Source: Histophilus somni (GTDB lineage Bacteria > Pseudomonadota > Gammaproteobacteria > Enterobacterales > Pasteurellaceae). From it: DNA of 64,000 nt. The stretch lies in assembly GCF_014202395.1 (NCBI RefSeq), contig NZ_JACHGQ010000009.1, forward strand, positions 1-64,000, given 5' to 3'. Position numbers and translations under genes: made by a program. The notes under the pieces are model-generated. The model worked only from the letters and a program-made list of their open reading frames with translations, was not told where the DNA came from and made no database searches. Shown piece after piece: positions 12,001-19,206 of the stretch; positions within the stretch are counted from its first letter, which is position 1, and each line of letters starts with the position of its first letter.

Positions 12001-12150
12001 TTGTCCGCAGGGACTTACAAAGGCAGAAATGCGGTAGCGATAGGCTATTCACGTCTAAGCGATAATGGTAAGATAACGCTGAAATTACAGGGCAACAGCA
12101 ACTCTGCCGGCGATTTCGGCGGTGGCGTAGGTGTTGGTTGGACATGGTAG
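49..12150 (+). CDS. Giant trimeric autotransporter adhesin (YadA/Hia/Hsf type)
   Basis: Type Vc secreted surface adhesin of 4033 residues, expected to trimerise and display a long fibre. The N-terminus has an extended signal peptide region (residues 1-35) and a hydrophobic core to about 75, with likely cleavage after SYA at 76. Left-handed YadA-head repeats (AIAIG/SVALG type) occur at about 158-368, 473-651, 1008-1284 and 2771-2890. A neck/Trp-ring segment (GIVSVGW ... DVATIGQL) lies near 690-738. A stalk module beginning with QL..LG..LGxxV and ending AVNKKYVD recurs near 838, 1333, 1946, 2554 and 3035. Residues 2379-2468 form about five 18-residue repeats, 3243-3358 are Ser/Thr/Gly/Ala-rich, and 3623-3743 are a charged coiled coil. 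The last 85 residues are a YadA anchor ending in Trp. It is transcribed alone and ends at a terminator facing miaB. The reading frame is intact. The ligand is unknown. Confidence 0.95.
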   Translation: MNKIFKTKYDVTTGQTKVVSELANNRQVASRVEGSSVGVGQPKCGVFLGGMLGAFKVLPLALVMAGIFGVCSVSYAEITYIDMDHKTGSAGVQEKWSESGQWKNGGRENILFAPVAGDEATKHGGVNTDVQKSVIIGPKAAGRNRKNNDGSIGVGMTVLGHNAIGWNSQATAIGNNVYAGEQGTAIGSDIMAAGYGSIALGNDDIYKNGQGFDDALPENIIMEIYGYRGNHQGKTTYKDILDETSFKQKYGIYNFTDNRHYSPTYSAGMGAIAIGSRSVAYGDTSLALGTLSFALAKGSTAVGVRAFVEKDAEGGVAIGDASRVFAANSFAVGNYAEAANKGAVSYGSNAKAVGDGSIAFGSSSTSNAKLTQRSASKFREKLMSELGIGQITEREDNSHGVTLTSAEVNNLKVGDENAVVQSGFSAHLKDDIINKKIANVIKDLSLEYEYENNTYLTVGGKDIKKIQKEGNHAVTIGYYTANSGDNTVAIGTASYVKGKNAVVLGALNNVGQYASNTVAIGVGTNVHKENSIAIGTGTTVAGAGVVAMGLGVGVTKDNTVAIGYGALGKSSESIILGNSATVTDQAKKSIAIGNGAKVENKNITTSLTEQEMSAIAIGTSATANAQNSVAFGNEAQVSMENSVALGNKSHTKYFYQNGNKNTATLIGNGTNDAINLDPYVPEGSSYNLKTDKAAGIVSVGWTKNGNGKTQELGLRRIVGVAPGALDSDVATIGQLKALEYVKREGLVVYYTQEGNQLYKLVKSAEDGNFYKVDTKYGTPIKELGSVSQDKVLVGAKGALEKEFQLNGRKFVNIGQKIRFGHLKDGEIKSDSDQAITGNQLKNVGDILGISVNTGNTKFDNPSFTAVESIGSGAGGQNTFKGAIDALITAVNKGYKFSDGTANHPNKDTPFYLGSTIEIKAGDISKSNKKTHLGKNLKTQFKPKDKKNEVAEFTIGLTDTPEFTSVKLTAAPTENTHAVNKKYVDDKLKDVASNIHFMSVKAPTDAKSKGNYSNDGAKAEGAIAIGVDASAASENSIAMGKGSKIEAEISNAVAIGANNHLRAKAGDQKIDNTVAIGSDNIITGRKIVNLGSGNKIGNTDNNYQQVKGAGAVSIRVIGDDNKVHGVWNTVIGEGNKFTDSSVYVHLMGDKNTVTDSKNTIILGDNNTVSKLANSIIIGKNITAKSNVKNNNNLIVMGNQAQATNANNSVVIGASAKSTAVSAVVIGQGSESKAESAVVLGKGATVQANAAGAVAIGEGASVSTNAGNSIALGKGSQATAKANAKANATVEGVNFAFAGGTGNNKTVLSIGKAGTERVIKHVAAGEVSKTSTDAINGSQLFSVTTEFAKLAKDVLGAELGTTNQFKKSKFKTLKASSSGADTPSEKTFREAINANIDQINKGLVFSDGTTTNGTGTRQLGEKITIQAGNIDSGDFVSDNIKTNYGPNTGKFLIGIKKEPTFDKVKINNAPTDDKDAVNKSYLDTQLAGKAASFQKGNITANGDISVTGSTTGAVIGSGITIDLKTETKNKINKIGTGKIEAGNEGTVTGKTVHDYMNNFSSTLRLSTDGNADSGSVNLKTGKLQVTGNNPISVDIANSKITVSMTKEYKDKIDNALSKTDAGTAYAKVDASNITDETNKGKWRTALDVYSKTEANAEIAKAKETVTNGEGITVSATPDGTDGPKTFKVALADEYKTKINSIGSGSVADNDKNTVTGGKVYTAIEEAKTALTSKINGKADKNLSNIDETGKAKIKTLATEAIDVQGKDGELTVTSSTSNNKKSFTVALNDDIKTKIDGIGTGTVSDKNDKTVTGGAVHTAIEAAKTALKGDLYDKNATFGLKGNDSQEVKKTLNNSIEIKGSETARTSGTNIYVSKNDENGLKIELGETLKGITSITKGDNKSKIDFKDDSIDLMPVNGKTVSITKDGKISGLSDGQIENASKDVVTGNQLHDLAGKLGVSVDTNSKTGFTAPSFVAVNYQGQTETNGKTTFKEAINDLIVAVNKGFVISDGTDNGTLNLGDTLQIKAGNIDKPDAQTLGFTSDNIKTKYLSNKKEVLIGIKENPNFKTVTVTDTIDEKTPENTLITKKYVDEKLATKAGTFNVSSDKGDTNNITGTLSVKGKEDDANGKHQNIKTEATGSNLTIALNSDLKGISAIGKDDKAKISFNKDTAKNEIEFSLGDNTKYKFDENGLDLGGKKITTLASGLGLTEASNTDIGNSTNKGIIDKVLDGTIVTQNGTKNNAINVKDLSEVAKALVKKGLSFEGNGGDKDKVTRKLGETLKIVGKGDQAKNITVADNNIKVSKKAETNGSTTDTLEIGLSDTLTAIKSIANGENAKITLSGSNGSKDKITFKAGSSEVTLADGKFSGVSEINKESGKAALKLEADKATLESASGNSKVELKDKAVTITAKEDKGSLKLTENTATLESAKDGSNLALDNTSATLSAGKNKGSIKVTNGADNKIELSPENGSTVTLKKDMTNGGVQATGLSTIGKDENNALVFKNGTSGTNTAELKVGGATLKFTPTNGTGNAKTVKISNVAVGNITTDSKEAITGGQLHDLAGKLGVEVDSSGKTAFTAPSFNPIKGGTTNSNTGPTTFKDAITQLITAVNGGLTFTGNDTSQSKTTLQLGGTLTIDSSESKTKLENSKETKEKDITTKLEPSNGSDSKAGTLTLTLNKATSVDENDERVVTSSAVANKLKNYTTTADLTTGYLKVDGSNIGDNKSKFGNNVGIAEIKLGETDKSDTELVQAKALINYLKGTGQKSVKVSDNPETKAEGDYSIALGDKAVAQNEGAIAIGYGANAKNRNALAIGRDSDVLGEHATAIGYKNNVSGNHSGAFGKQNTVSGKHSYAVGAYNDIKGEHTYVLGSSVTTDDKVKNAVILGNKSTGEANAVSVGSKDEQRRIVYVATPEHEFDAVNKKYVDDLTLSYKANSTEPAKSINLKTGALDFVKSENISVAVEADGKITHTLNNELKEIGSISATKDEKGAKITLSKPDTSPDTSKTYEKYVSFNEAKIKDILDGTISSDSKDAVTGKQLADLAKQLGIEVDDNKTTFKAPTFDDFKLKGVDGKDGTAPQNIVGGLKNVVTKLNEGLKFGGDVPTGTNNGTHYLGSTINIVRLATPANTGTTTTQPATTTPAITAYSGENLITQYSNTGGNAKIEIGFKDEPTFSKVTLSKAQTYGNSSNVGDNDLISKSYLDAALKDFKFNVEYGGKKVQIGRGDTLKFNAGLNIKVELAQNGTTQPSAGSSALASGASSSNSGDSTAGGGNATASVGTSGSSNMASQGTGATGGSSVPPTTTISNGGAGADSAVASSTTSSSGAGTNGKSGTSSTASSGATPSTTTAGTASSTTSNTTAVVTIGTTEDLTGLKSAEFNGESGNTTNITGNEIVLKDQAGNAHTQTATSQIITDNTDPDKEKAVVTTAEGVTMSVVSDDQVLVNDQTAEANVLSNGKHTTEVKAGEVAIKDKSGQEIVSLKVAEGENGQDGKGATLAFAKGTDGKSGTGVITGLKDLDATADGSSAANKNYVDEKVSDLDSNRPFDFYIQEGDDYTKVVKGRDGKFYDPKELEGAKYDAESKKYTSQDGQEVTPESDKVIIRAEPTAAPIGMNNVASGLGLADPETDPVKAKEAQEKATALTKAVEEKVKAIGDKAKELSTTAQKVTDLTLAVSGLEMAMSAMPEGEDKKKLQTQLEENKKQLEKAKEDLGKAKTALTEAQTELTKANADYEANYKGYEKVADLVKPDSQADLTNVATIADVQAVAKSGLKFKGNDGVEVRKQLSETLAIKGEGDTFNSNLTAAGNIKVETDGKGLVVKLSDQLKNMTSFETREVDGKKSRLDSNGLQASSLDSETFVNAQGTRITGKGNHAGQSASYTLDGMAITGNNGSVQLNTTALSFATTRDQAGKPVGTGVIRGLKDLDAQATGDMAANKNYVDEKVGAAVNRLDNVISTNNRTLQAGIAGANAAAALPTVTMPGKSTIALSAGTYKGRNAVAIGYSRLSDNGKITLKLQGNSNSAGDFGGGVGVGWTW

Positions 12151-12167
12151 TCTAGTTTAACCGCTAT

Positions 12168-12199
12168 AAAAAAGCAGTGAGTAATCACTGCTTTTTTTA
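12168..12199 (+). terminator. Bidirectional terminator between adhesin and miaB
   Basis: Perfect 8-bp stem AGCAGTGA/TCACTGCT (12173-12180 and 12185-12192) with a GTAA loop. It is flanked by an A-run on the left and a T-run on the right, so it can serve both convergent genes. Confidence 0.85.
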
Positions 12200-12271
12200 T
12201 GATAAAAGTTTCACCGCTCTTTTTAGTTTTTGACGTTCGACAAAATCGAAAAGAAAATCCTGTTAAATTAA

Positions 12272-13696
12272 TTACCCTTGATAATGTCCGACGCCCAGCT
12301 CGTCTTCTTTACGAGTGCGGTTAATAACGACTTGCGGAGATTGAACAATACGTAACCCCATTTCATCTTCGGTACGAACTACCTCACCTCGCAGAGAATT
12401 GGTATAGACATCAGTAATTTTAATATCTACAAACTTACCGATCATGTTAGGCGTTCCTGCAAAATTAACTATACGATTTGTTTCCGTACGACCTGTTAAT
12501 TCCATAATATCTTTTTTCGATGGACCTTCAACCAATACACGTTGCTCTGTCCCTAACATTGCTCGACTAAATTGTGCTGCTTGATTGTTAATGCGTTGTT
12601 GTAGCAAATATAGGCGTTGTTTTTTCTCTTCTTCCGTTACATCATCAGGCATATCTGCTGCCGGCGTTCCGGGACGAGCAGAATAAATAAAGCTAAAGCT
12701 CATATCAAAATTCACTTGAGCAATTAAATTCATCGTGTCTTCAAAATCCTGATCCGTTTCCCCCGGAAACCCAACAATAAAATCTGAACTAATCTGAATA
12801 TTCGGCCGCACTTTTTTCAATTTGCGAATAATTGATTTATATTCAAGTGCGGTATGATTTCGCTTCATTAAATTCAATACACGATCTGAACCGCTTTGCA
12901 CGGGTAAATGTAAGAAACTCACCAATTCAGGCGTATCCGCATATACATCAATAATATCATCAGTAAATTCAATTGGGTGGCTGGTGGTAAAACGTAATCG
13001 ATCAATTCCATCAATAGAAGCGACTAAACGTAATAACTCAGCAAATGAACAAATACCGCCATCATGTGTTGGTCCACGATAAGCGTTCACATTCTGCCCC
13101 AATAAATTGACTTCACGCACCCCTTGCTCTGCAAGTTGTGCGATTTCGAATAAGACATCATCTACGGGACGACTTACCTCTTCACCTCGAGTATAAGGCA
13201 CTACACAGAATGAACAATATTTATTACAGCCCTCCATGATAGAAACGAACGCTGTCGGTCCTTCCGCTCTCGGTTCCGGTAGGCGATCAAATTTCTCAAT
13301 TTCAGGAAAACTTACATCAACCACCGCACTTTTTCCACCACGAATTTGATTAATCATTTCAGGTAGGCGATGCAATGTTTGTGGTCCAAATACAATATCA
13401 ACATAAGGTGCACGTGAACGAATATGCTCCCCTTCCTGTGAAGCAACACAACCGCCCACACCAATTACCAAGCTCGGATTTTGTTTCTTTAATTCTTTCC
13501 AACGACCTAACTGATGAAACACTTTTTCTTGTGCTTTTTCACGAATAGAACAGGTATTTAATAACAATACGTCCGCCTCTTCAGGCACATCAGTCAGTTC
13601 TAAACCATGGGTATTTAAAAGCAAATCTGCCATTTTTGAACTATCATATTCGTTCATTTGACAGCCCCAAGTTTTAATATGCAATTTTTGTGTCAT
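12272..13696 (-). CDS. miaB: tRNA-2-methylthio-N6-dimethylallyladenosine synthase MiaB
   Basis: Radical-SAM methylthiotransferase that converts i6A37 to ms2i6A37 in tRNAs reading UNN codons. The 474-residue length is normal for the family. The N-terminal MTTase domain carries the three cysteines of the auxiliary Fe-S cluster (GCQMNEYDS near 11, NTCSIRE near 48, GGCVASQ near 82). The radical-SAM motif is seen as CNKYCSFC near 157-164. A TRAM domain forms the C-terminus (about 375-440). It is a single gene, divergent from the ubiquinone hydroxylase and convergent with the adhesin. The identification is firm from the motif set and overall similarity. Confidence 0.98.
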
Positions 13697-13847
13697 GTCA
13701 GTATTTAAAATTCATTCATAAGTAAAAAATCAGTCGGTCATTTTACAGAGTTGTTGCACCTGTTACCAGCTAAAAATCAGATTTTATTTTTTAAATTTAG
13801 CCAACAGAGCTAAAATAGAGAGAAATTAGTTTGTGGAGAAAATAAAT

Positions 13848-15014
13848 ATGCAAAAAGACATTATTGTTGTTGGCGGCGGCATGATTGGTGCGGCTTGTGC
13901 GACAGGATTAGCTCAATTAGGATTACAGATCCACGTCATTGAACATCATTCTCTACCTGAATTTGATCCGACATCGGATTATGACATTCGCATTTCTGCA
14001 ATTAGTGTTGCATCAGTTAATTTATTAAAAACCCTTAACGCATGGCAACATATCGAAAAAATGCGTATTTGTCCTTATCGAGGACTGGAAACTTGGGAAA
14101 TTGAGGGATTTGCCACAAAATTTCATAGTCAAGATTTACAACTGCCGGAGCTTGGATTTATGGTAGAAAATAATCTTATTCAACTGGGATTATGGCAAAC
14201 ATTTTCTTCATACCCCAATATTACTACCAGTGTGCAAAATTCTATTGAACATGTTGAAAAGTGCGGTAAAAATTGGCGTATTTTTTTATCTAACGGAGAA
14301 AGTTATCAAGCAACTCTCATCATTGCAGCTGATGGTGCCAATTCACAATTACGCCAAATTGCAGGTATAGGTTTGACAGGCTGGCAATATCGGCAAGATT
14401 GTATGCTTATTTTAGTGAACACAGAACAAGATCAACAAGATATTACTTGGCAACAATTTTATCCCAGCGGACCTAGAGCCTTGTTGCCGTTACAAAATAA
14501 GCAAGCTTGTTTAGTTTGGTATGACAGCCCACAAAAAATACGTGAATTAAAACAGCTACCAAATGAAAAACTTGCGGAAGAAATTCATCAATCGTTTACC
14601 CCTAGACTGGGCAAAATAAACGTACAAAAATTTGCGACTTTTGCACTAACACGTCGTCATGCACAAGATTATTTCAAACAAGGTATTGTTTTAGTTGGCG
14701 ATGCCGCACACACGATTAATCCTCTTGCCGGACAAGGTGTCAATTTAGGTTTTAAAGACGTCAAAGTCCTGCTTAGTGTAATTGAAAGTGCGGTAAAAAA
14801 TAATGAAGATTTTTCAGCGGATCATGTTTTACAACGTTATCAAAACCGACGGAAGCCTGATAATTTACTGATGCAATCGGGTATGGATCTGTTTTATAAA
14901 GCCTTCAAAGAAGATAGCATGCCATTAAAAATAGCTCGTAACTTGGCATTACTGGGTGCAAACAAAATAACGCCTCTTAAAAAACAAGCGTTGAAATACG
15001 CACTTGGTTTGTAA
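13848..15014 (+). CDS. ubiF: FAD-dependent ubiquinone biosynthesis hydroxylase, UbiF type
   Basis: Aromatic-ring mono-oxygenase of the UbiH/UbiF/UbiI family, in ubiquinone synthesis at the inner membrane. The FAD-binding GGGMIGAA motif is at the N-terminus, and the second FAD motif GDAAHTINPLAGQGVN is near 285-300. ISAISVASV and PYRGLETWE are close to the UbiF subgroup, the hydroxylase of 2-octaprenyl-3-methyl-6-methoxy-1,4-benzoquinol. I therefore prefer UbiF over UbiH or UbiI. The chosen ATG has TGGAG about nine bases upstream; an in-frame GTG at 13833 overlaps that ribosome-binding site and is less likely. It is a single gene followed by a weak terminator. Confidence 0.88.
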   Translation: MQKDIIVVGGGMIGAACATGLAQLGLQIHVIEHHSLPEFDPTSDYDIRISAISVASVNLLKTLNAWQHIEKMRICPYRGLETWEIEGFATKFHSQDLQLPELGFMVENNLIQLGLWQTFSSYPNITTSVQNSIEHVEKCGKNWRIFLSNGESYQATLIIAADGANSQLRQIAGIGLTGWQYRQDCMLILVNTEQDQQDITWQQFYPSGPRALLPLQNKQACLVWYDSPQKIRELKQLPNEKLAEEIHQSFTPRLGKINVQKFATFALTRRHAQDYFKQGIVLVGDAAHTINPLAGQGVNLGFKDVKVLLSVIESAVKNNEDFSADHVLQRYQNRRKPDNLLMQSGMDLFYKAFKEDSMPLKIARNLALLGANKITPLKKQALKYALGL

Positions 15015-15091
15015 AAAATCACCTAAAAATGAAATCATCACTTTCAATTATGAGCTAATCGCTATATCATTAGCCATTCAAAACTAAGGGC

Positions 15092-15118
15092 GCTTGCAAT
15101 TTTATTGTGGGCTTTTTA
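15092..15118 (+). terminator. Probable terminator after ubiF
   Basis: GCTTGCAA (15092-15099) pairs with TTGTGGGC (15105-15112) using three G-U wobbles, and is followed by TTTTTATT. It lies between ubiF and potA and is only moderately convincing. Confidence 0.5.
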
Positions 15119-15172
15119 TTTCTACTCAATACCTGAACAAACGCAGGTTCATTAGGGAGAAAACCAAAGCTA

Positions 15173-16291
15173 GTGGAAAATACAGTTCAAAACAAGCCTA
15201 TTATTGAGCTTCGTTCTCTTACTAAGTCTTATGATACAAAAACCATTATCAATAACTTCAATTTAACTATTAATAACGGTGAATTTTTAACAATTCTAGG
15301 TCCGTCAGGTTGCGGTAAAACAACAGTGTTACGTTTGATTGCCGGTTTTGAAGAGTTAAATGAAGGTCGTATTATTCTTGATGGTGAAGATGTGACGGAT
15401 ATACCGGCAGAGCGTCGTCACATAAACACCGTATTCCAAAGTTATGCCCTGTTCCCACATATGACGATTTTTGAAAATGTGGCCTTTGGTTTACGCATGC
15501 AAAAAGTACCGAATGCAGACATTAAACCTCGTGTAATGGAAGCATTACGCATGGTGCGTCTAGAAGAAATGGCGGATCGTAAGCCAACTCAGCTTTCCGG
15601 CGGTCAACAACAACGTGTCGCCATTGCAAGAGCGGTAGTAAATAAACCTAAAGTTTTATTGCTTGATGAATCTTTATCCGCTCTTGATTATAAATTACGT
15701 AAAGAAATGCAAAATGAGTTGAAAGCATTGCAACGTCAGTTGGGAATTACCTTTATTTTCGTTACTCACGATCAGGAAGAGGCATTAACTATGTCAGATC
15801 GTATTATCGTAATGAACAAAGGCACTATCCAACAAGATGGTTCACCACGTGATATTTACGAGGATCCTAAAAATCTATTTGTGGCAAAATTTATCGGTGA
15901 AATCAATATTTTTGATGCGATAGTTATTGAGCGTACAGACGAAAAAACTGTTAAAGCCAATGTAGAAGGTCGTGTTTGCGATATTCATACAGAGTTGACT
16001 GTCCAACCAAATCAGAAATTAAAAATCTTGTTACGTCCGGAAGATATTATAATTGAAGAACTTGATGAAAATGAAAGTTCCAAAGCAATTATTGGACATG
16101 TTGTTGATCGTAGCTATAAAGGCATGACATTAGAGTCAAGCATCATTCTTGATCATAATAAAATGAAAGTATTGGTGAGTGAATTCTTTAATGAAGATGA
16201 TCCGCATATCGATCATTCAGTGGGTCAAAAAGTGGCACTAACGTGGCATGAAGGCTGGGAGGTTGTACTGGACGATGAAGATGAACAGTAA
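15173..16291 (+). CDS. potA: Spermidine/putrescine ABC transporter ATPase PotA
   Basis: ATP-hydrolysing subunit of the PotABCD polyamine importer, on the cytoplasmic face of the inner membrane. Walker A is GPSGCGKTT (about 43-51), the ABC signature is LSGGQQQR (about 142-149), and Walker B is LLLDES followed by the H-loop histidine in THDQEE. A TOBE-type C-terminal domain (about 280-360) carries LLRPEDI. The length of 372 residues is typical. The start is a GTG with AGGGAGA upstream at a slightly long spacing; the N-terminus [15 protein letters not shown] fits the family. It is the first gene of a potABC unit, and its end overlaps potB. Confidence 0.96.
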
Positions 16292-17135
16292 TAAATTTCA
16301 AAACTTAACTGTTAGTGTCATTTTCGGCTGGTTACTCTTCTTTGTTTTAGTACCAAACCTGCTAGTCTTAACAGTTAGTTTTCTATCAAAAGATAGCAGT
16401 AATTTTTATGCTTTGCCTTTTAGCTTGGAAAGTTACGCAAACTTAGTTGACTCACATTACGCCAAAGTAATGTGGAATTCACTCCGTATGTCTGCGATTG
16501 CAACTGTTATCTGTTTACTTGTAGGTTATCCTTTTGCATTTTTCATTGCCAAAATAAAACCCTCATACCGTCCATTTTTGCTATTCCTCGTTGTTTTACC
16601 TTTTTGGACGAATTCGTTAATTCGTATTTACGGAATGAAAATCTTTCTTGGTATGAAAGGTATTTTAAACAATACCCTAATTGCAATCGGTATTATTGAC
16701 ACACCAATTCGTATCTTGAATACCGAAACTGCGGTAATCATTGGATTAGTTTACATCTTACTGCCTTTTATGATTTTACCGCTTTACGCTGCCATTGAAA
16801 AACTGGATCTTCGTTTATTGGAAGCTGCAAAGGATTTGGGAGCAAATTCATTTCAACGTTTTATTAGAATCATTATTCCATTAACAATGCCGGGAATTAT
16901 CGCAGGTTGTTTGTTAGTTCTATTACCCGCAATGGGAATGTTCTATGTGTCAGATTTGCTTGGCGGAGCGAAAGCAGCCCTAGTAGGTAATGAAATTTAC
17001 GTCCAATTCTTAAAAATAAGAAACTGGCCTATGGGTTCAGCAATTAGTATAGCACTTACTCTACTAATGGCTTTATTAATTTTTATTTACTATAAAACAA
17101 GTAAATTATTAAATAAAAAAATGGAGTTGGAATAA
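16275..17135 (+). CDS. potB: Spermidine/putrescine ABC transporter permease PotB
   Basis: Inner-membrane permease subunit of the polyamine importer, with six predicted membrane segments. The EAA loop that docks the ATPase is visible as [14 protein letters not shown] near residue 188. The ATG at 16275 was chosen because GGGAGG lies about 12 bases upstream; an in-frame ATG at 16281 is the alternative. The gene begins inside the last codons of potA (17-base overlap) and ends in a TAATG overlap with potC, so the three are translationally coupled. Confidence 0.95.
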
Positions 17136-17902
17136 TGAGTCGTTTACTACGTAATATCTTTTTGTTTGTGGTATACGCTTATCTGTATATCCCGATTATT
17201 ATTCTAATCAGTAATTCATTTAACAATGATCGTTTCGGTAATACTTGGAAAGGTTTCGGTTTCCAATGGTATGAGCGTTTATTCAACAACGATACTCTCA
17301 TTCAAGCCGCTATTCATTCCATCACTATTGCATTTTTTGCAGCATCATTAGCAACAATTATTGGGACATTAACTGCTATCGCACTTTATCGTTATCGCTT
17401 CCGTGGTAAACAAGCGATAAGCGGAATGTTGTTTATTGTGATGATGTCGCCTGATATTGTTATGGCGGTATCCCTACTTGCATTATTTATGATGGTGGGT
17501 ATATCTCTAGGATTTTGGTCATTGCTTTTAGCACATGTTACATTCTGTTTACCTTATGTTGTAGTCAGTGTTTTCTCTCGTCTAAAAGGTTTTGATAACA
17601 AAATGTTGGAAGCGGCAAAAGATTTAGGTGCCGGTGAAGTAACAATATTACGCAAGATCATTTTACCGTTAGCGTTGCCTGCCATTGTTTCAGGTTGGCT
17701 ACTTAGCTTTACCATTTCATTAGATGATGTAGTTGTGTCCTCATTTGTCAGTGGTGTAAGTTATGAAATTTTACCATTAAAGATTTTCTCCTTAGTGAAA
17801 ACCGGGGTAACCCCTGAAGTCAATGCACTGGCAACACTAATGATTATTTTCTCTTTAATCTTGGTAATACTCAGTCAACTTGTTGCCAAAAAAGGGAAAT
17901 AA
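17135..17902 (+). CDS. potC: Spermidine/putrescine ABC transporter permease PotC
   Basis: Second inner-membrane permease subunit of PotABCD, of 255 residues with six membrane segments. The EAA loop is [16 protein letters not shown] near 160-175. Its ATG shares one base with the potB stop codon. GGAG lies about nine bases before the start, inside the potB 3' end. A terminator follows, then potD as a separately expressed gene. Confidence 0.96.
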   Translation: MSRLLRNIFLFVVYAYLYIPIIILISNSFNNDRFGNTWKGFGFQWYERLFNNDTLIQAAIHSITIAFFAASLATIIGTLTAIALYRYRFRGKQAISGMLFIVMMSPDIVMAVSLLALFMMVGISLGFWSLLLAHVTFCLPYVVVSVFSRLKGFDNKMLEAAKDLGAGEVTILRKIILPLALPAIVSGWLLSFTISLDDVVVSSFVSGVSYEILPLKIFSLVKTGVTPEVNALATLMIIFSLILVILSQLVAKKGK

Positions 17903-17961
17903 TAATATTCCAAAACTGTGAAATAATATTTCACAAATGATCCTATATCACATAAAATAAC

Positions 17962-17989
17962 ACGCCCTACTTTCGGTAAGGCGTTTTTA
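17962..17989 (+). terminator. Terminator between potC and potD
   Basis: ACGCCCTA pairs with TAAGGCGT (one bulged mismatch) around a CTTTCGG loop and is followed by TTTTTATT. It would end most potABC transcripts and lets potD be expressed from its own promoter. Confidence 0.75.
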
Positions 17990-18065
17990 TTCCTTCAACA
18001 CCGAAGTATATTCCGCATGTTAAAAGTGCGGTCGTTTTTTACTCTTATATTGGAGAACAATAGAA

Positions 18066-19151
18066 ATGAAAAAATTTTCAGGTCTTTTCACACTGGGAAT
18101 GATCGCTGTAGCTCTAGCGGCTTGTAATGATAAAGATACTCAAAAAGCAGAGACTCAAGCACCTGCTGCTTCTGCAGGTGATACTGTTTATCTTTATACT
18201 TGGACAGAATATGTTCCTGATGGATTATTAGAAGGCTTCACTCAAGAAACAGGCATTAAAGTCAACCGTTCAAGTCTAGAATCTAACGAAACAATGTATG
18301 CAAAAATTAAAACTCAAGGTGCTGCCGGCGGTTATGATGTTATTGCTCCATCAAACTACTTTGTTTCAAAAATGGCTCGTGAAGGTATGCTAATGGAATT
18401 AGACCACAGCAAATTACCTGTCATCAAAGAATTAAACCCAGATTGGTTAGACAAACCTTACGATAAAGGTAACAAATACTCTTTACCTCAATTGTTAGGA
18501 GCACCGGGCATTGCATTTAATACAAATGAATATAAAGGTTCTGACTTCACATCGTGGGCTGATTTATGGAAACCTGAATTTGCCGGTAAAGTTCAATTAT
18601 TGGATGACGCACGAGAAGTATTCAATATCGCATTGTTAAAATTAGGACAGGATCCAAATACACAAGATCCTAAAATTATCGAACAAGCGTATGAAGAGTT
18701 ATTAAAATTACGTCCAAACGTACTATCTTTCAACTCAGATAACCCTGCTAATTCTTTTATTTCAGGGGAAGTGAGTATTGGTCAATTATGGAACGGTTCT
18801 GTACGTATCGCTAAAAAAGAAAAAGCACCTTTAGATATGGTATTCCCGAAAGAGGGGCCTGTTCTTTGGGTTGATACGTTAGCCATTCCATCAACATCTA
18901 AAAATCCGGATGCTGCACATAAGTTAATTAACTACATGCTAGGTGCAAAAACAGCAGCACAACTCACCTTGGAAATTGGTTATCCAACCTCTAATATCAA
19001 GGCGTTAGAATTACTTCCGGCTGAAATTACTCAAGATCCGGCAATCTACCCTACAGCTGAAGTTTTACAAAACAGTTACTGGCAAGATGATGTCGGTGAT
19101 GCAGTTCAGTATTACGAAGAATTCTATCAAAAATTAAAAGCGGCAAAATAA
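18066..19151 (+). CDS. potD: Polyamine-binding protein PotD (lipoprotein)
   Basis: Extracytoplasmic substrate-binding protein of the polyamine importer, 361 residues. The leader ends in a lipobox, LAAC, with Cys20 as lipid attachment site, so it is probably anchored rather than freely periplasmic. The mature part has the PotD fold, with YLYTWTEYVPDGLL at the start and DVIAPSNYFV. The C-terminus, SYWQDDVGDAVQYYEEFYQ, is typical of the Haemophilus PotD proteins. A GGAG ribosome-binding site precedes the ATG. An uptake signal at 18024-18032 and a terminator separate it from potC. Confidence 0.96.
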   Translation: MKKFSGLFTLGMIAVALAACNDKDTQKAETQAPAASAGDTVYLYTWTEYVPDGLLEGFTQETGIKVNRSSLESNETMYAKIKTQGAAGGYDVIAPSNYFVSKMAREGMLMELDHSKLPVIKELNPDWLDKPYDKGNKYSLPQLLGAPGIAFNTNEYKGSDFTSWADLWKPEFAGKVQLLDDAREVFNIALLKLGQDPNTQDPKIIEQAYEELLKLRPNVLSFNSDNPANSFISGEVSIGQLWNGSVRIAKKEKAPLDMVFPKEGPVLWVDTLAIPSTSKNPDAAHKLINYMLGAKTAAQLTLEIGYPTSNIKALELLPAEITQDPAIYPTAEVLQNSYWQDDVGDAVQYYEEFYQKLKAAK

Positions 19152-19165
19152 TCTTTGCGCACAAA

Positions 19166-19195
19166 AGAAATGCTCCCATCGGAGCATTTCTGTTT
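19166..19195 (+). terminator. Bidirectional terminator between potD and mfd
   Basis: Perfect 11-bp stem AGAAATGCTCC/GGAGCATTTCT (19166-19176 and 19181-19191) with a CATC loop and T-rich flanks on both strands. It serves two convergent genes. Confidence 0.85.
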
Positions 19196-19206
19196 TGAAA
19201 ATAAGC

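Noticed and set aside
13833-13847. GTG start for the UbiF-type hydroxylase
   Set aside because: It lies on the ribosome-binding site of the better ATG at 13848, whose product begins directly with the FAD-binding strand.
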